Assembly: GCF_025822765.1 (NCBI RefSeq)
Contig: NZ_JACKUK010000041.1
Location: 1 to 64,000, forward strand
DNA from: Mycobacterium barrassiae
GTDB lineage: Bacteria; Actinomycetota; Actinomycetes; Mycobacteriales; Mycobacteriaceae
Direction of reading: 5' to 3'
DNA: 64,000 nucleotides
The notes below the pieces were generated by a model, which saw only the letters and a program-made list of their open reading frames with translations, was not told the DNA's origin and ran no database searches. Shown here in pieces: positions 50,090 through 58,583 of the stretch (positions are counted from its first letter, which is position 1; each line of letters begins with the position of its first letter). The translations under genes were made by a program, and so were the position numbers.

Positions 50090-50785
50090 ATGATCAAGCG
50101 GCGCTTCGTCATTCTTCTTTTCGCTCTGATCGGCGCTGGTCTCGGGGCAGCAGTGGGAGCGCTTGCGGCGCCGACGTCGCAGCGCTACACGGCGTCGGTC
50201 AACATTGCGCTGACTCCCCGACCGGATTTGACGACCGCGGAATCATCCAGTTTCTGGGAAGTTCTGACCCGCGGCCAAGTCAGTCGAACGGCAGCTATCG
50301 TCTACGAAGACTCTCGCTGGCTAACATCAGCGGCCGAGGCCGCAAATGTCCGGCCGAGCGAACTTACCCTCAGCGCCAATGCGTTACCGGAGACCTCGGC
50401 ACTTTCCGTCAGTGTGACAGCGAACTCGTCGGCTGCCGCCGAGGCGGCGCTGAGCGACGTGTTGACTACTGCGTCCGCGGAAGTAGCGTCGGTGACCGCA
50501 CCATTCCTGGCGAAGGCGCTGTCGCCGACGGAGGGCAGTGCGCGTCTGGTTCCCGTTCCCGGCAGGGCACAGTTCGCGGCGGCAGGTGCACTCGCAGGGC
50601 TTCTGGGCGGCGGTAGTGTTGGATGGTATTTCCTGCGGCGACGCGGTGGTTCGCGGCTCGCCGACGATCAGCCTACTGACATCGTCGAGACCGACGCCGT
50701 CGACCAAGGCTATGCCGCCCACCAACATGATCCCCTCGGCCAGAATGATGCTGCCGTCGGGAATCGCGCTAAACATTCGGCATGA
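50090..50785 (+). CDS. Wzz-like chain-length/co-polymerase protein without kinase domain
   Basis: A 231-residue protein with two transmembrane helices (about 6-27 and 161-182) around an extracytoplasmic domain of about 130 residues. QRYTASVNIALTPRPD after the first helix and a Pro-containing LVPVPGRAQF before the second are typical of Wzz/PCP proteins, which set polymer length. After the second helix there is only a hydrophilic tail of about 50 residues, with no Walker motifs, so no tyrosine kinase is attached. The ATG at 50090 is chosen for the topology. The stop overlaps the polymerase start as ATGA. Confidence 0.78.
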   Translation: MIKRRFVILLFALIGAGLGAAVGALAAPTSQRYTASVNIALTPRPDLTTAESSSFWEVLTRGQVSRTAAIVYEDSRWLTSAAEAANVRPSELTLSANALPETSALSVSVTANSSAAAEAALSDVLTTASAEVASVTAPFLAKALSPTEGSARLVPVPGRAQFAAAGALAGLLGGGSVGWYFLRRRGGSRLADDQPTDIVETDAVDQGYAAHQHDPLGQNDAAVGNRAKHSA

Positions 50786-52794
50786 CGAGTTTGAACCGGA
50801 CCGCTGCGCCCGCGAACGAACTTCCCGGGTTCATCCTGGCGGCAGCGGTCGCGACTTTCGGTGCACTTGTCATTTTGGGACCGCGGAACCCGGTGCTTTT
50901 GCTTGCGGCGCCGATCGGCGGGATCGGATTGATCTTCGCGGCTCGGCGTCCGCTTCTGGCGGTGACCATCATGGTTGTCGTCGAGGTCACCAATGTGTCC
51001 GGGGTGCTGGCCCCACGCTTGGGAATCCCGTTTTTTCCAGCATCCTTGCTGATGGGCCTGATGGCAGTCGCCTTCGCGCTACGCGATCCAAAAGCCAGGA
51101 GTCGACTCAACGGGTGGACGATGGCGTGCGCCGGCTTCCTGGTCGTGTTTCTGGCCACCCAGGCGGTAGCCACGATCGGCAGCGTGGATATGTCGGCATC
51201 ACTGACCACCATGCGCAGGGCAATAATCGACTGTCTTTTCGTCATGTTGATGTTGCTACTCGTTCAGCTGACCGCACGGCCATGGGTGCTAGCCGTAGCC
51301 TTCGTCGTGCCGCTGGCTTTGCTGAGTTCACTGACTGTCATCAATGAGCTGATCTTCGGCGGCACCATGCCGTTCGGCGGTTTCGCCGCCGTGGCTGCTG
51401 TGACGGCAGCGGACCAGAATTTCGCTACGCTGCGCTACGGTGGTCCGTTGCCGGACTCGAACTTCTGGGGTCGTTACCTGGTCATGGCATTACCCCTGGC
51501 GGCTGCTCTACTGACCAGGGCGCTGCGCTCCGGGCGGCGGTACGCAGTGGCGATGTGGATGCCGGTGCTCGCAGCCCTTTTCGCTGGAATCTATCTGACC
51601 CAGTCCCGCGGGACGTACGCGACCGCCGGCATCGCGATGGCCGTGTGGTTTCTCGCCTGCGAGCGATCGGTTCGACGGCGCGGCATGGCGGTGCTGCCGC
51701 TGGCCCTACTGGCTTTCGCGGTGCCGGGCGTCGGAGATCGGCTGGTACAGACAGTCGTTGACCTTTCGCAGGCCCAGGAGTATTACAACATCGACTCTTC
51801 GACACTGAACCGAGTCGCGGCCGTCGAGATGGCTTGGAAGATGTTCGAGGACCGCCCGTATTTCGGATTCGGTCCCGGCTCATTCGTCAGTGAGACGATC
51901 AATTACGCCGGGGGGGTGTCCACCGCTACCCGGGGTTCGGCCGGCGCCCCGCACAACATGTACGCCGAATTTGCCGGCGAGTCCGGCATTTTCGGGTTAC
52001 TTGGCTTGGCGGTGCTCATCCTGGGATTTCTGACCGTGGTGGTACTGCGGATCATCGCAAAGCCCGCCTCGAGCGACCGGGTGCTGGCCGCGGCGGTGTG
52101 CGCGGCGATCATCGCATATTCAGTAGCCAGCATCGCGTTGCACATGGCGTATTTCCGCGCCTTCGGAGTGGTGCTGGCCCTAGCGGCAGGACTTGCGCCG
52201 GCGTTGCCGTTGTCGGTTGATGTGGTGCCCCGATTCCTGCGTGGTGTCGCTGTCTGGCTACTGGCGGGGATACTCGGATGCTTCGCATTCTGGCTGTGCC
52301 TATCGGTGAGCAGCTCCCCGAGCGTCACCGCGACCCAACGGGCGACGTTGGTCCCGGAAGGGCCTATCGACGGCTGGTACGCGTATGCGCTGGACATCCG
52401 CTCTCGGATGGAGCTTCTGCCCACATTCGCGACCATATTGCAGGACACAGCCTCGCCGGTCAGCGTCACCGCCGACCCGGTGCGGGGAGTGCTGAAGCTC
52501 ACCACTACCGCAGACACAGCGAGTGCCGCCCGCGACGAGATCCAACTCGCCGCCGCACATGCCGGATCAGCGTTGAATGCCTCAATCGGTTACCTGCAAT
52601 ACTCTTTGCGGACGGTCGGTGGCATGCAGATCGTCCCTTCCCAGAAGCGCGCGCCATTCGCTCCGGTGGTGGCCGGCGCCGTCGGCGCCAGCACCGGACT
52701 GGGGGCTGGGCTGGCACTGTCCCGCATGTTGGCAAGGCTGCCAAAGTACACCCCGTCCGGCCGATCGCCAACCGAGGATCTGGTAAAGGTGTGA
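50782..52794 (+). CDS. Wzy/O-antigen-ligase-like polymerase with C-terminal Wzz-like module
   Basis: A 670-residue membrane protein. The first 480 residues contain about 10-12 helices and the Wzy_C/ligase region: QSRGTY near 274, DRPYFGFGPGSF (358-369) and HNMYAEFAGESGIFG (391-405). After a helix at about 486-509 comes a hydrophilic domain of about 115 residues and a last helix (about 626-650) preceded by IVPSQKRAPF, which repeats the Wzz layout of the preceding gene. It would join lipid-linked repeat units outside the membrane. The ATG overlaps the Wzz-like stop, so the pair is coupled. Confidence 0.82.
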   Translation: MTSLNRTAAPANELPGFILAAAVATFGALVILGPRNPVLLLAAPIGGIGLIFAARRPLLAVTIMVVVEVTNVSGVLAPRLGIPFFPASLLMGLMAVAFALRDPKARSRLNGWTMACAGFLVVFLATQAVATIGSVDMSASLTTMRRAIIDCLFVMLMLLLVQLTARPWVLAVAFVVPLALLSSLTVINELIFGGTMPFGGFAAVAAVTAADQNFATLRYGGPLPDSNFWGRYLVMALPLAAALLTRALRSGRRYAVAMWMPVLAALFAGIYLTQSRGTYATAGIAMAVWFLACERSVRRRGMAVLPLALLAFAVPGVGDRLVQTVVDLSQAQEYYNIDSSTLNRVAAVEMAWKMFEDRPYFGFGPGSFVSETINYAGGVSTATRGSAGAPHNMYAEFAGESGIFGLLGLAVLILGFLTVVVLRIIAKPASSDRVLAAAVCAAIIAYSVASIALHMAYFRAFGVVLALAAGLAPALPLSVDVVPRFLRGVAVWLLAGILGCFAFWLCLSVSSSPSVTATQRATLVPEGPIDGWYAYALDIRSRMELLPTFATILQDTASPVSVTADPVRGVLKLTTTADTASAARDEIQLAAAHAGSALNASIGYLQYSLRTVGGMQIVPSQKRAPFAPVVAGAVGASTGLGAGLALSRMLARLPKYTPSGRSPTEDLVKV

Positions 52795-52874
52795 CGCGCA
52801 AGTCCATCGTGCCGACCGTCGAATCCTGGTAGTCCGGAGCGCCGAAATGACGAAGTCACCTACGCACCGAGTGC

Positions 52875-53618
52875 TCAGCGCTTCACTGCCCGTGCGCACA
52901 CTTCCACTGCGAAGCGTGGGTCGTGATGATTCAACTGTCGTCTTGTGAACTCGTGGGCCGCGAGGCCTCGAATCTCACCTGCAGCAGTCAGCGAGTTCCC
53001 GTAGGCCCGCGTAACGATGTTCTCGTCTTCGAAAGCGCCGGCAAGTGCGAACCGAAGTCCCTCCTGCGTGAAGCGAAATAGTTCGCCGTACTCCGGACAG
53101 CACATGCTCACCTGCGGCACTGCAATCAGCACGATCCCACCCGGTCGGAGAATGCGGTGCAGCTCTGCAATCGCCTTCTCGAAGCCAGGGATTACGTGCA
53201 GCACGTGAGTGCAGATTATGCAGTCGAATTGGTCGCTGGGGATGTCGTTTGCCGTTGTAAGATCGGCTTGTATCGTGGTATGTGGATTACCCGCCTCAAG
53301 GTTCAGTATGTCAATTTTCGTGATCCGAGAATCTTCGCCAAACCTAGACGTATAGTCATTTGCGGAAAATTCGAGACAATTGCCCCGGATATCTTCGGAG
53401 AACTCGGGAAGAAAAAGCTCCTCAAGGTAGTACCGGGCAATTTCCTGGCCACGATCTCGCCCCCACCAAAAACTTAATGGCTGCACACCAACTGACAGGC
53501 GTACTCTCGCATAGGGCGAGACAAGCCCACGAAATATCTTCTTGCCGGAGTCTTTGACAGCTCGCGGAGATTTATCGAGGAGACGCTTTGCGATCTGTTT
53601 CACTTGGTTGAATCCCAT
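52875..53618 (-). CDS. Class I SAM-dependent methyltransferase
   Basis: A 247-residue protein of the Methyltransf_11 type. The region FDCIICTHVLHVIPGFEKAI, LHRILRPGGIVLIAVP is clear (motifs for the second half of the fold). Motif I is unusual: LEFSANDYTSRFG stands where a Gly-rich loop is expected, so SAM binding is less certain. A C-terminal part with CCPEYGELFRFT follows. Probably methylates a sugar or uronic acid of the polymer. It lies 170 bases downstream of the flippase gene on the same strand and converges on the polymerase gene. Confidence 0.78.
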   Translation of the reverse strand: MGFNQVKQIAKRLLDKSPRAVKDSGKKIFRGLVSPYARVRLSVGVQPLSFWWGRDRGQEIARYYLEELFLPEFSEDIRGNCLEFSANDYTSRFGEDSRITKIDILNLEAGNPHTTIQADLTTANDIPSDQFDCIICTHVLHVIPGFEKAIAELHRILRPGGIVLIAVPQVSMCCPEYGELFRFTQEGLRFALAGAFEDENIVTRAYGNSLTAAGEIRGLAAHEFTRRQLNHHDPRFAVEVCARAVKR

Positions 53619-53788
53619 CTATCAAGTCGACTTGCCAAGGGGCCCATCTGTCAAGCTGTCAGATGCGCGCACGAGAACCAACTGAATTTGCCAATTAGCC
53701 TCGTTTTCTCCTCCCCATCATGGGCCGTTACCGAATTCAGATATTGATCCTCGCAATCGCGAAGCCACGTAGGCGCCGTGCCGTCCAT

Positions 53789-55306
53789 CTATGCGCCAGC
53801 CTTCCGCTGCCCGGAAATCGCCTTTTTCACAATCGCGCCAAGTTCTCTGATTGTCTCGCGCGCGAAAAGCGACAGCATGATGGATGCTCCGAGAACGCCC
53901 GCACAGGCGGTCAAGGCCAGACTCAATAAGCCGGGCGGCAGAAAAATGTTCGGCCAAACTCCTAGGGCAACGATTCCTAGCGCGGCGATGAACCCGGGCC
54001 GGAGCGCCCGAATCGCCGGCCCGAGCGTCAGGCCGACCAAGCGTGCAGCGAGAATCGTCAGAAGCGTGCCGAAAATGAATTCGCTAACGACGAGAACTCC
54101 CGCTATGTAGGTGAGGCCGCGGCTTGACACCGCCACCATTGCCGACAAAATCAACGCTGTCTCGGGAACAAGCACGAACAGCAGTGTGCGCGGGCTGCCT
54201 AGTGCCGGAAATACATCCGACACACCATATCGCACCGAGCCCAAACCCAGGGCGACGCCTACGAGAACCATCGGTGCAGCCGCAGGTAGCCAATTCTCGC
54301 CGAAGACAAGCACTATTATGTTTTCGGCAGACAGGGCAATCAAAGTTCCAGTCGAAAATCCCCACAATGTGATCACCCGCAACGAACGTACGACGGCCGA
54401 CCGCAATGTTGCGGCGTCAACGGCTCGAGCGGCTGAATATGCTGGAAACACGACGGAGGAAAATACCCAATACACATTGTCGAGCAACAACTGTGGGACT
54501 TTGTAGGCGATTGTGTAAAAGCCGAGCGCGGTTGCGCCCAGCGCGCCCAGAACGACGAAGTAGTCACCGTAGCCTGCGAGCGCGTAGACGATAGCGACAC
54601 CGAACATGTTGACCGAATACGCCAGGATCGACTTCAGGATTGGAAGGTCGAATACGAATCTGGGCAGGAAGCGAAGCAGGCCCCACGCCACGGGTACGCG
54701 AACGATCTCACCTGCGACGTAGCCGACTGCGAGTGCCCAAACGTCGAAGCCAGCCACCGCGAGCGAAATGGAAACGGCGGCGCGCACCGCGGCTGGCACC
54801 AGCTCTATCCAGATGCGACGTCGGAAATCCAGGTTCCGCTCGAGCACCTTTGTCGGCACCAGGGCACACGCTGTGACGATCACCGATAGTGACAACAGTC
54901 TGAATACGTTCGCTTGATCGGAGACTCCGAAAAAGTTTGCGAGAAACGGGGCAAAGATCACCCCGACGACACCGAAGACAACGGCAAGCACGACGTTCAA
55001 CGTCCAGGCGACTTGGACGCGGCGTCCGATACCTTCGCCCTGCTCGTAGATTACCGAGGCGCCAACACCAAGATCCGCCAACACCTGCAGGTATGCGATG
55101 TAAGCCAATCCAGCCGCGATGACACCGAACGCCTCGGGCGTCAGCACCCTAGCCAGTACAAGCGTGCTACCAAAGGTGATCGCCTTTCCGCTGCCGAAGC
55201 TGAGCAGGGCCCAAAGGAAACCACGCACGCTGCGCCCAGTCAGGCTCGGCGCAGCGGCGGATTCGTAGTCGCCGTCCGAATCCTTACCGTCGGGCAGGCG
55301 CATCAC
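53789..55306 (-). CDS. Wzx-like polysaccharide flippase (MOP superfamily)
   Basis: A protein of 505 residues (504 if the ATG at 55303 is used instead of the GTG at 55306) with 12-14 hydrophobic helices. VRGFLWALLSFGSGKAITFGS, LARVLTPEAFGVIAAG and the following helix LADLGVGASVIYEQG match the polysacc_synt/WzxC-AmsL group of flippases. It would move the lipid-linked repeat unit across the membrane to the Wzy-like polymerase encoded nearby. It lies 105 bases downstream of the BcsB-like gene on the same strand, probably in one unit bcsB-like, wzx, methyltransferase. Confidence 0.86.
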   Translation of the reverse strand: MMRLPDGKDSDGDYESAAAPSLTGRSVRGFLWALLSFGSGKAITFGSTLVLARVLTPEAFGVIAAGLAYIAYLQVLADLGVGASVIYEQGEGIGRRVQVAWTLNVVLAVVFGVVGVIFAPFLANFFGVSDQANVFRLLSLSVIVTACALVPTKVLERNLDFRRRIWIELVPAAVRAAVSISLAVAGFDVWALAVGYVAGEIVRVPVAWGLLRFLPRFVFDLPILKSILAYSVNMFGVAIVYALAGYGDYFVVLGALGATALGFYTIAYKVPQLLLDNVYWVFSSVVFPAYSAARAVDAATLRSAVVRSLRVITLWGFSTGTLIALSAENIIVLVFGENWLPAAAPMVLVGVALGLGSVRYGVSDVFPALGSPRTLLFVLVPETALILSAMVAVSSRGLTYIAGVLVVSEFIFGTLLTILAARLVGLTLGPAIRALRPGFIAALGIVALGVWPNIFLPPGLLSLALTACAGVLGASIMLSLFARETIRELGAIVKKAISGQRKAGA

Positions 55307-55411
55307 GAATAACCAGCACTCAACGACCGGTCCGGCGACCGGCGCGTCAGGCTCGCTGAGTTGAGCATGCTGTCAACGTGGCGTCGATTACCGTGCCATA
55401 GGGTTTCCTCG

Positions 55412-57460
55412 TCAGGACTGCACGTCATCATCGCCCGCCGGCTGGCCGCTGCCCGACCGCGACCTTCGACCGCCCATCCAGAATGCAACGATGCCGACCG
55501 CGACCGCTCCGCCGACCCCGACCAAAGCCCACCACGGCGAGATGCCATCGGAACTGCCAGAGGACTCCTGCGCCGTCGACGACATCGATGGCCCGTAGAC
55601 ACTGAAAGCTCCGCTATCTGGAACTATCTCCGGCTCTCGGCCGGCAACAGCGACCAGCGCATTTCCACGCAGGCTCGACCATCGCGCGGGGTCGCTGGCC
55701 AGCCACCTCAGCAACTCGTCGAGTTGCGCGGCCGCGCCATTGGACGTCGCTATCAGCAGGGAGCGTTGGCCGTCGAACACTGTTTGCAGGGATCCGAACT
55801 GAATCCCTGGGTCAAGGCTGAGAGTCGTGTCCGCCGTATTCTCGCCACCATCAATCGCACCCGTCAGTTTCAGGCGCCCGTCCTCGGAGCTCACCGGCAG
55901 CGAAATCGACGACTCTGTCCAGCCGTCCGCACTGATGAGGACAGCCGGATCGTCGCTGTTCATCGCCTGCCCAAGAGATGACACGTCAAACGAGAGCGGC
56001 ACCGCGCTGAGCCGCTGGAGTCCCACCGCAATCTGCGTCGCGCGGGCAGTGTCGGCGAACCTGTTCGCACCAATGCCGACCAGCATTCGTGGCATCAAAG
56101 CCTGTGGCAGGGATTGAAAACCGGACGGGATCGGCGGCTGGGCTGGAGCTTTCTCCACCACGGTGTTGCCACTGATCTCCAGCCTAATCGCTCTGAAATC
56201 GCCACAGTATCCGGTTTCGCCACTGGTCTCGACTCTCACGTCCAGGTTGGTGAAACGCTGCACGAGGCGGTCGGGAACCTCCACCCACTGATCGATTACA
56301 CCGTTTGATTCAGTCGGCCAGGATCCGACGATTTCTCCTCCGACGGAGGCCGTCATCTGTGAACCCAAGGCGGCTGGAACCGGCGTGTACGTCCCCAACA
56401 AATGCACCCGGATCCCCTGCGTGGGATGACCGAACCGGGTCTGGTCCAATCCGATGCTCACCCTCGGAGCCACACCCACTGCAGAAAGTTTCGACGCGCC
56501 CAACTCGGTCAGCGTCGCGAGGTTGCCTGGCAGTGGGGGAATAACGGACGGTAGATCGCCCGGAATCACCTTCGTACTCAGCGCCATTTTCACAGAGCCG
56601 TGGGTAAGCAGCCGGGCGTTATTGGTGAGCTTGTCCGCCGGCCCGGAGATGAGTAGGTCAGGCGGTCCCGCACCTACTAACGCAACACCTTCGTCCGGAC
56701 CCTCTTTGATGATGATTCGGCGTTCAAATGGTAGCGAGGGGCTGCCGGGAATGGTCGCGTCGTCGGCCAGCGGCACGAGGACTACCTGCGGGTTCTGGCT
56801 CCGATAGCGTGCCGACAGGGCGGCTGCGAGCTGCACCGCCGCTTCAGATTCGTCTTCTGATGGCGTAGCAGGCACCCCGATTGTCAGGGTGCGCAACAGG
56901 GGCGGAAGAAAGTCGGCGACCGTGGTCGGGGCGAATGCCTCTCCGGCGTAACTGACCGAACCATTGACGAATCTGACCGGGTTCTCTGTATCTAGACAGT
57001 ATCCGTCTTCGGCGAGCGCGGTCAGTGTCAGATTCACAGATGCAGACTCGTCGACAATCTGGACACCATTAAGGGGAATGACGAGCGGGGCAAGGTCTGT
57101 CAGTGGCAACCCGATCTGTCCGATGAGACGGTCATCCTGCGTAACGGTCAAGGTTCCGGACCTCATATTGAACGGAAGATCGACGGTGACATTCAGCGAT
57201 GTCGGGTATAAGCCCGCTGGCACGGGGATGTACAAGGAGAGGGTGGCCGTGGTCCCGTAGAACACCAGCATGCCATCCTCACCCAGATCGTTCAGCGGCA
57301 GAGTAAGGGCAGCGCCGGGATCAGGGGCCGGTGGTGGCTGGGCGTTGACCACTGGCGCCGAACAGATGGGAATTGCAATGACCGCGGTGAGCGCTGCGAG
57401 CCGTCCGAGCAATCGGGCACCCAGGGCCGGAATCGTGGGCAGTTGAGTTCTCCTCGTCAT
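55412..57460 (-). CDS. BcsB-like periplasmic protein with C-terminal membrane anchor
   Basis: A 682-residue exported protein with a signal peptide (about 1-40, ending near VNAQ), an extracytoplasmic part of about 590 residues and one C-terminal helix (about 643-665) followed by an Arg/Ser-rich tail. The repeated beta-rich pattern (LSLYIPVPAGLYPTSLNVTV, NGVQIVDESASVNLTL, and later a second copy ending in RAIRLEISG) resembles BcsB, the subunit that guides a nascent glucan out of the cellulose synthase BcsA. No BcsA-like GT2 is present in the window. The ATG at 57460 gives a normal signal peptide. Family call is from pattern only. Confidence 0.65.
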   Translation of the reverse strand: MTRRTQLPTIPALGARLLGRLAALTAVIAIPICSAPVVNAQPPPAPDPGAALTLPLNDLGEDGMLVFYGTTATLSLYIPVPAGLYPTSLNVTVDLPFNMRSGTLTVTQDDRLIGQIGLPLTDLAPLVIPLNGVQIVDESASVNLTLTALAEDGYCLDTENPVRFVNGSVSYAGEAFAPTTVADFLPPLLRTLTIGVPATPSEDESEAAVQLAAALSARYRSQNPQVVLVPLADDATIPGSPSLPFERRIIIKEGPDEGVALVGAGPPDLLISGPADKLTNNARLLTHGSVKMALSTKVIPGDLPSVIPPLPGNLATLTELGASKLSAVGVAPRVSIGLDQTRFGHPTQGIRVHLLGTYTPVPAALGSQMTASVGGEIVGSWPTESNGVIDQWVEVPDRLVQRFTNLDVRVETSGETGYCGDFRAIRLEISGNTVVEKAPAQPPIPSGFQSLPQALMPRMLVGIGANRFADTARATQIAVGLQRLSAVPLSFDVSSLGQAMNSDDPAVLISADGWTESSISLPVSSEDGRLKLTGAIDGGENTADTTLSLDPGIQFGSLQTVFDGQRSLLIATSNGAAAQLDELLRWLASDPARWSSLRGNALVAVAGREPEIVPDSGAFSVYGPSMSSTAQESSGSSDGISPWWALVGVGGAVAVGIVAFWMGGRRSRSGSGQPAGDDDVQS

Positions 57461-57736
57461 CGCATGACGCCAGAAACGTCGCCGGAGGCACTTTACAAGA
57501 ATTTTCAAGAATTGCCGTGCGATCGTGATTCGCCGCAAAGCCAATCGTCACTATTGGAACTATTGGACGACGCTAGCGCCCTTCGAACGAGTTATGACCC
57601 TTATCTGCTACCACCGGGTCTCGTTCACACGTAGTAATGTCACGCGAATCCGACGTCGGCCCGGACGGCAGGACTTTGGCCGATGTCGGGTCGTCGACCA
57701 TCTCAAGAAAAACGCCGCGCGCCGCCTTGTCGGCTC
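57461..57736. other. Intergenic stretch at the right edge of the island
   Basis: No gene with a recognisable product. It is visibly AT-richer than the flanks in its left part. It should contain the promoter of the BcsB-like gene on the minus strand. Short frames were not convincing. Confidence 0.5.
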
Positions 57737-57952
57737 ATGATGCCGACCCTGGACTTCCGCCTCGACATTTACTCATCCCCTGGGTTCGGGACCCATCGCC
57801 GACGGCCCCCTGGCCGAACTGGTATGCGGGCGTCATCGAACTGGTGGTCCGTCTACTGGTGCTAGTAGGGTTGTTCACGCGAATCGGGCGTCACTCGGTT
57901 CCGGGCAATGGCCATCGTCGTCTACTTCACCGGGCATCAGCCAGTCATAGGA
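57737..57952 (+). pseudogene. Frameshifted, internally deleted doxX copy
   Basis: Three pieces in two frames resemble the intact DoxX encoded at 58074. The first, LDFRLDIYSSPGF, matches LDARLASYSSPFL. The second, in another frame, PNWYAGVIELVVRLLVLVGL, matches PMWWAGLLEFVLGILITLGL. The third, back in the first frame, AMAIVVYFTGHQP, matches QMAVAYFWMHWP. The segment equivalent to the first helix is missing. So this is a dead paralogue or the remains of a duplication. Confidence 0.7.
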
Positions 57953-58059
57953 GACCGCGCACTATTACGACGTGTGAAGAGCTCTGAGCAAAGAGCCGGT
58001 GGCGATTGCGCCGCCGGCCCTTTGGGCATTCAGCTGTGAAAATCCTGTCCGCCGGCGCG

Positions 58060-58065
58060 TAGGGT
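58060..58065 (+). promoter_or_regulatory. Candidate leaderless -10 box (doxX)
   Basis: TAGGGT ends 8 bases before the ATG at 58074. No Shine-Dalgarno sequence. Confidence 0.35.
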
Positions 58066-58073
58066 GGAATCAC

Positions 58074-58583
58074 ATGACGACCAATCTGGACGCACGTCTC
58101 GCCAGCTACTCCTCGCCGTTTCTGAGCATCTTCCGCATCGTCTTCGGCCTGCTGTACACGATGCACGGTGCCCAGAAGCTGTTCGACTGGCCGGCCCCCA
58201 TGCCGGTGCCCATCGAAACCGGCTCGTGGCCGATGTGGTGGGCCGGGCTGCTGGAGTTCGTACTCGGCATCCTGATCACGCTGGGACTCTTCACGCGGAT
58301 CGCGGCCTTTGTCGCATCCGGTCAGATGGCGGTGGCGTACTTCTGGATGCACTGGCCGCCGCTCGAGGGTGAGCCGACGTCGTTCTGGCCGCTCGTGAAC
58401 GGCGGCGAGATGGCCGTCATGTACTGCTTCGCGTTCCTGCTCCTGGCCGGGATGGGCGCCGGCGCGTGGTCGATCGACGCCAGGCGGCGCGCCGGTGCAG
58501 GCGGGGTCGCGCCGGGGCGGGTGGTCACCGGAACCGCGGCGCCGACGGGCCGCGGCGGACTTCTCGGACGCTTCCGCCGCTGA
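58074..58583 (+). CDS. DoxX family membrane protein
   Basis: A 169-residue protein with four hydrophobic helices and the DoxX beginning LSIFRIVFGLLYTMHGAQKLF, followed by WWAGLLEFVLGILITLGLFTRIAAF. The C-terminal 30 residues are Gly/Ala/Arg-rich. DoxX proteins are small quinone-linked or redox-partner membrane proteins; in M. tuberculosis one member works with SodA and a thiosulfate sulfurtransferase in a membrane oxidoreductase complex, which is known for that member only. The ATG at 58074 is chosen for alignment with the family start. Its stop abuts the stop of the convergent oxidoreductase. A broken second copy lies just upstream. Confidence 0.88.
   Translation: MTTNLDARLASYSSPFLSIFRIVFGLLYTMHGAQKLFDWPAPMPVPIETGSWPMWWAGLLEFVLGILITLGLFTRIAAFVASGQMAVAYFWMHWPPLEGEPTSFWPLVNGGEMAVMYCFAFLLLAGMGAGAWSIDARRRAGAGGVAPGRVVTGTAAPTGRGGLLGRFRR

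Larger units (their letters stand above)
39080..57960. other. Surface-polysaccharide biosynthesis island between glnA1 and glnE
   Basis: A block of about 18.5 kb in several transcription units on both strands. It holds sugar-nucleotide enzymes (GalE-like, GDP-mannose dehydrogenase-like), four GT4 glycosyltransferases, two methyltransferases, a deacetylase, a lyase, Wzz-, Wzy- and Wzx-like proteins and a BcsB-like protein. Some stretches are clearly less GC-rich than the flanks: 43021-43080 has 28 G+C of 60, while 38521-38580 in glnA1 has 43. No transposase, integrase or tRNA marks the ends. Boundaries are approximate. Confidence 0.75.

Noticed and set aside
39080-57960. Island as a prophage or integrative element
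   Set aside because: No integrase, transposase, phage structural gene, tRNA or attachment repeat was recognised at either edge, so only horizontal acquisition in general can be suspected.
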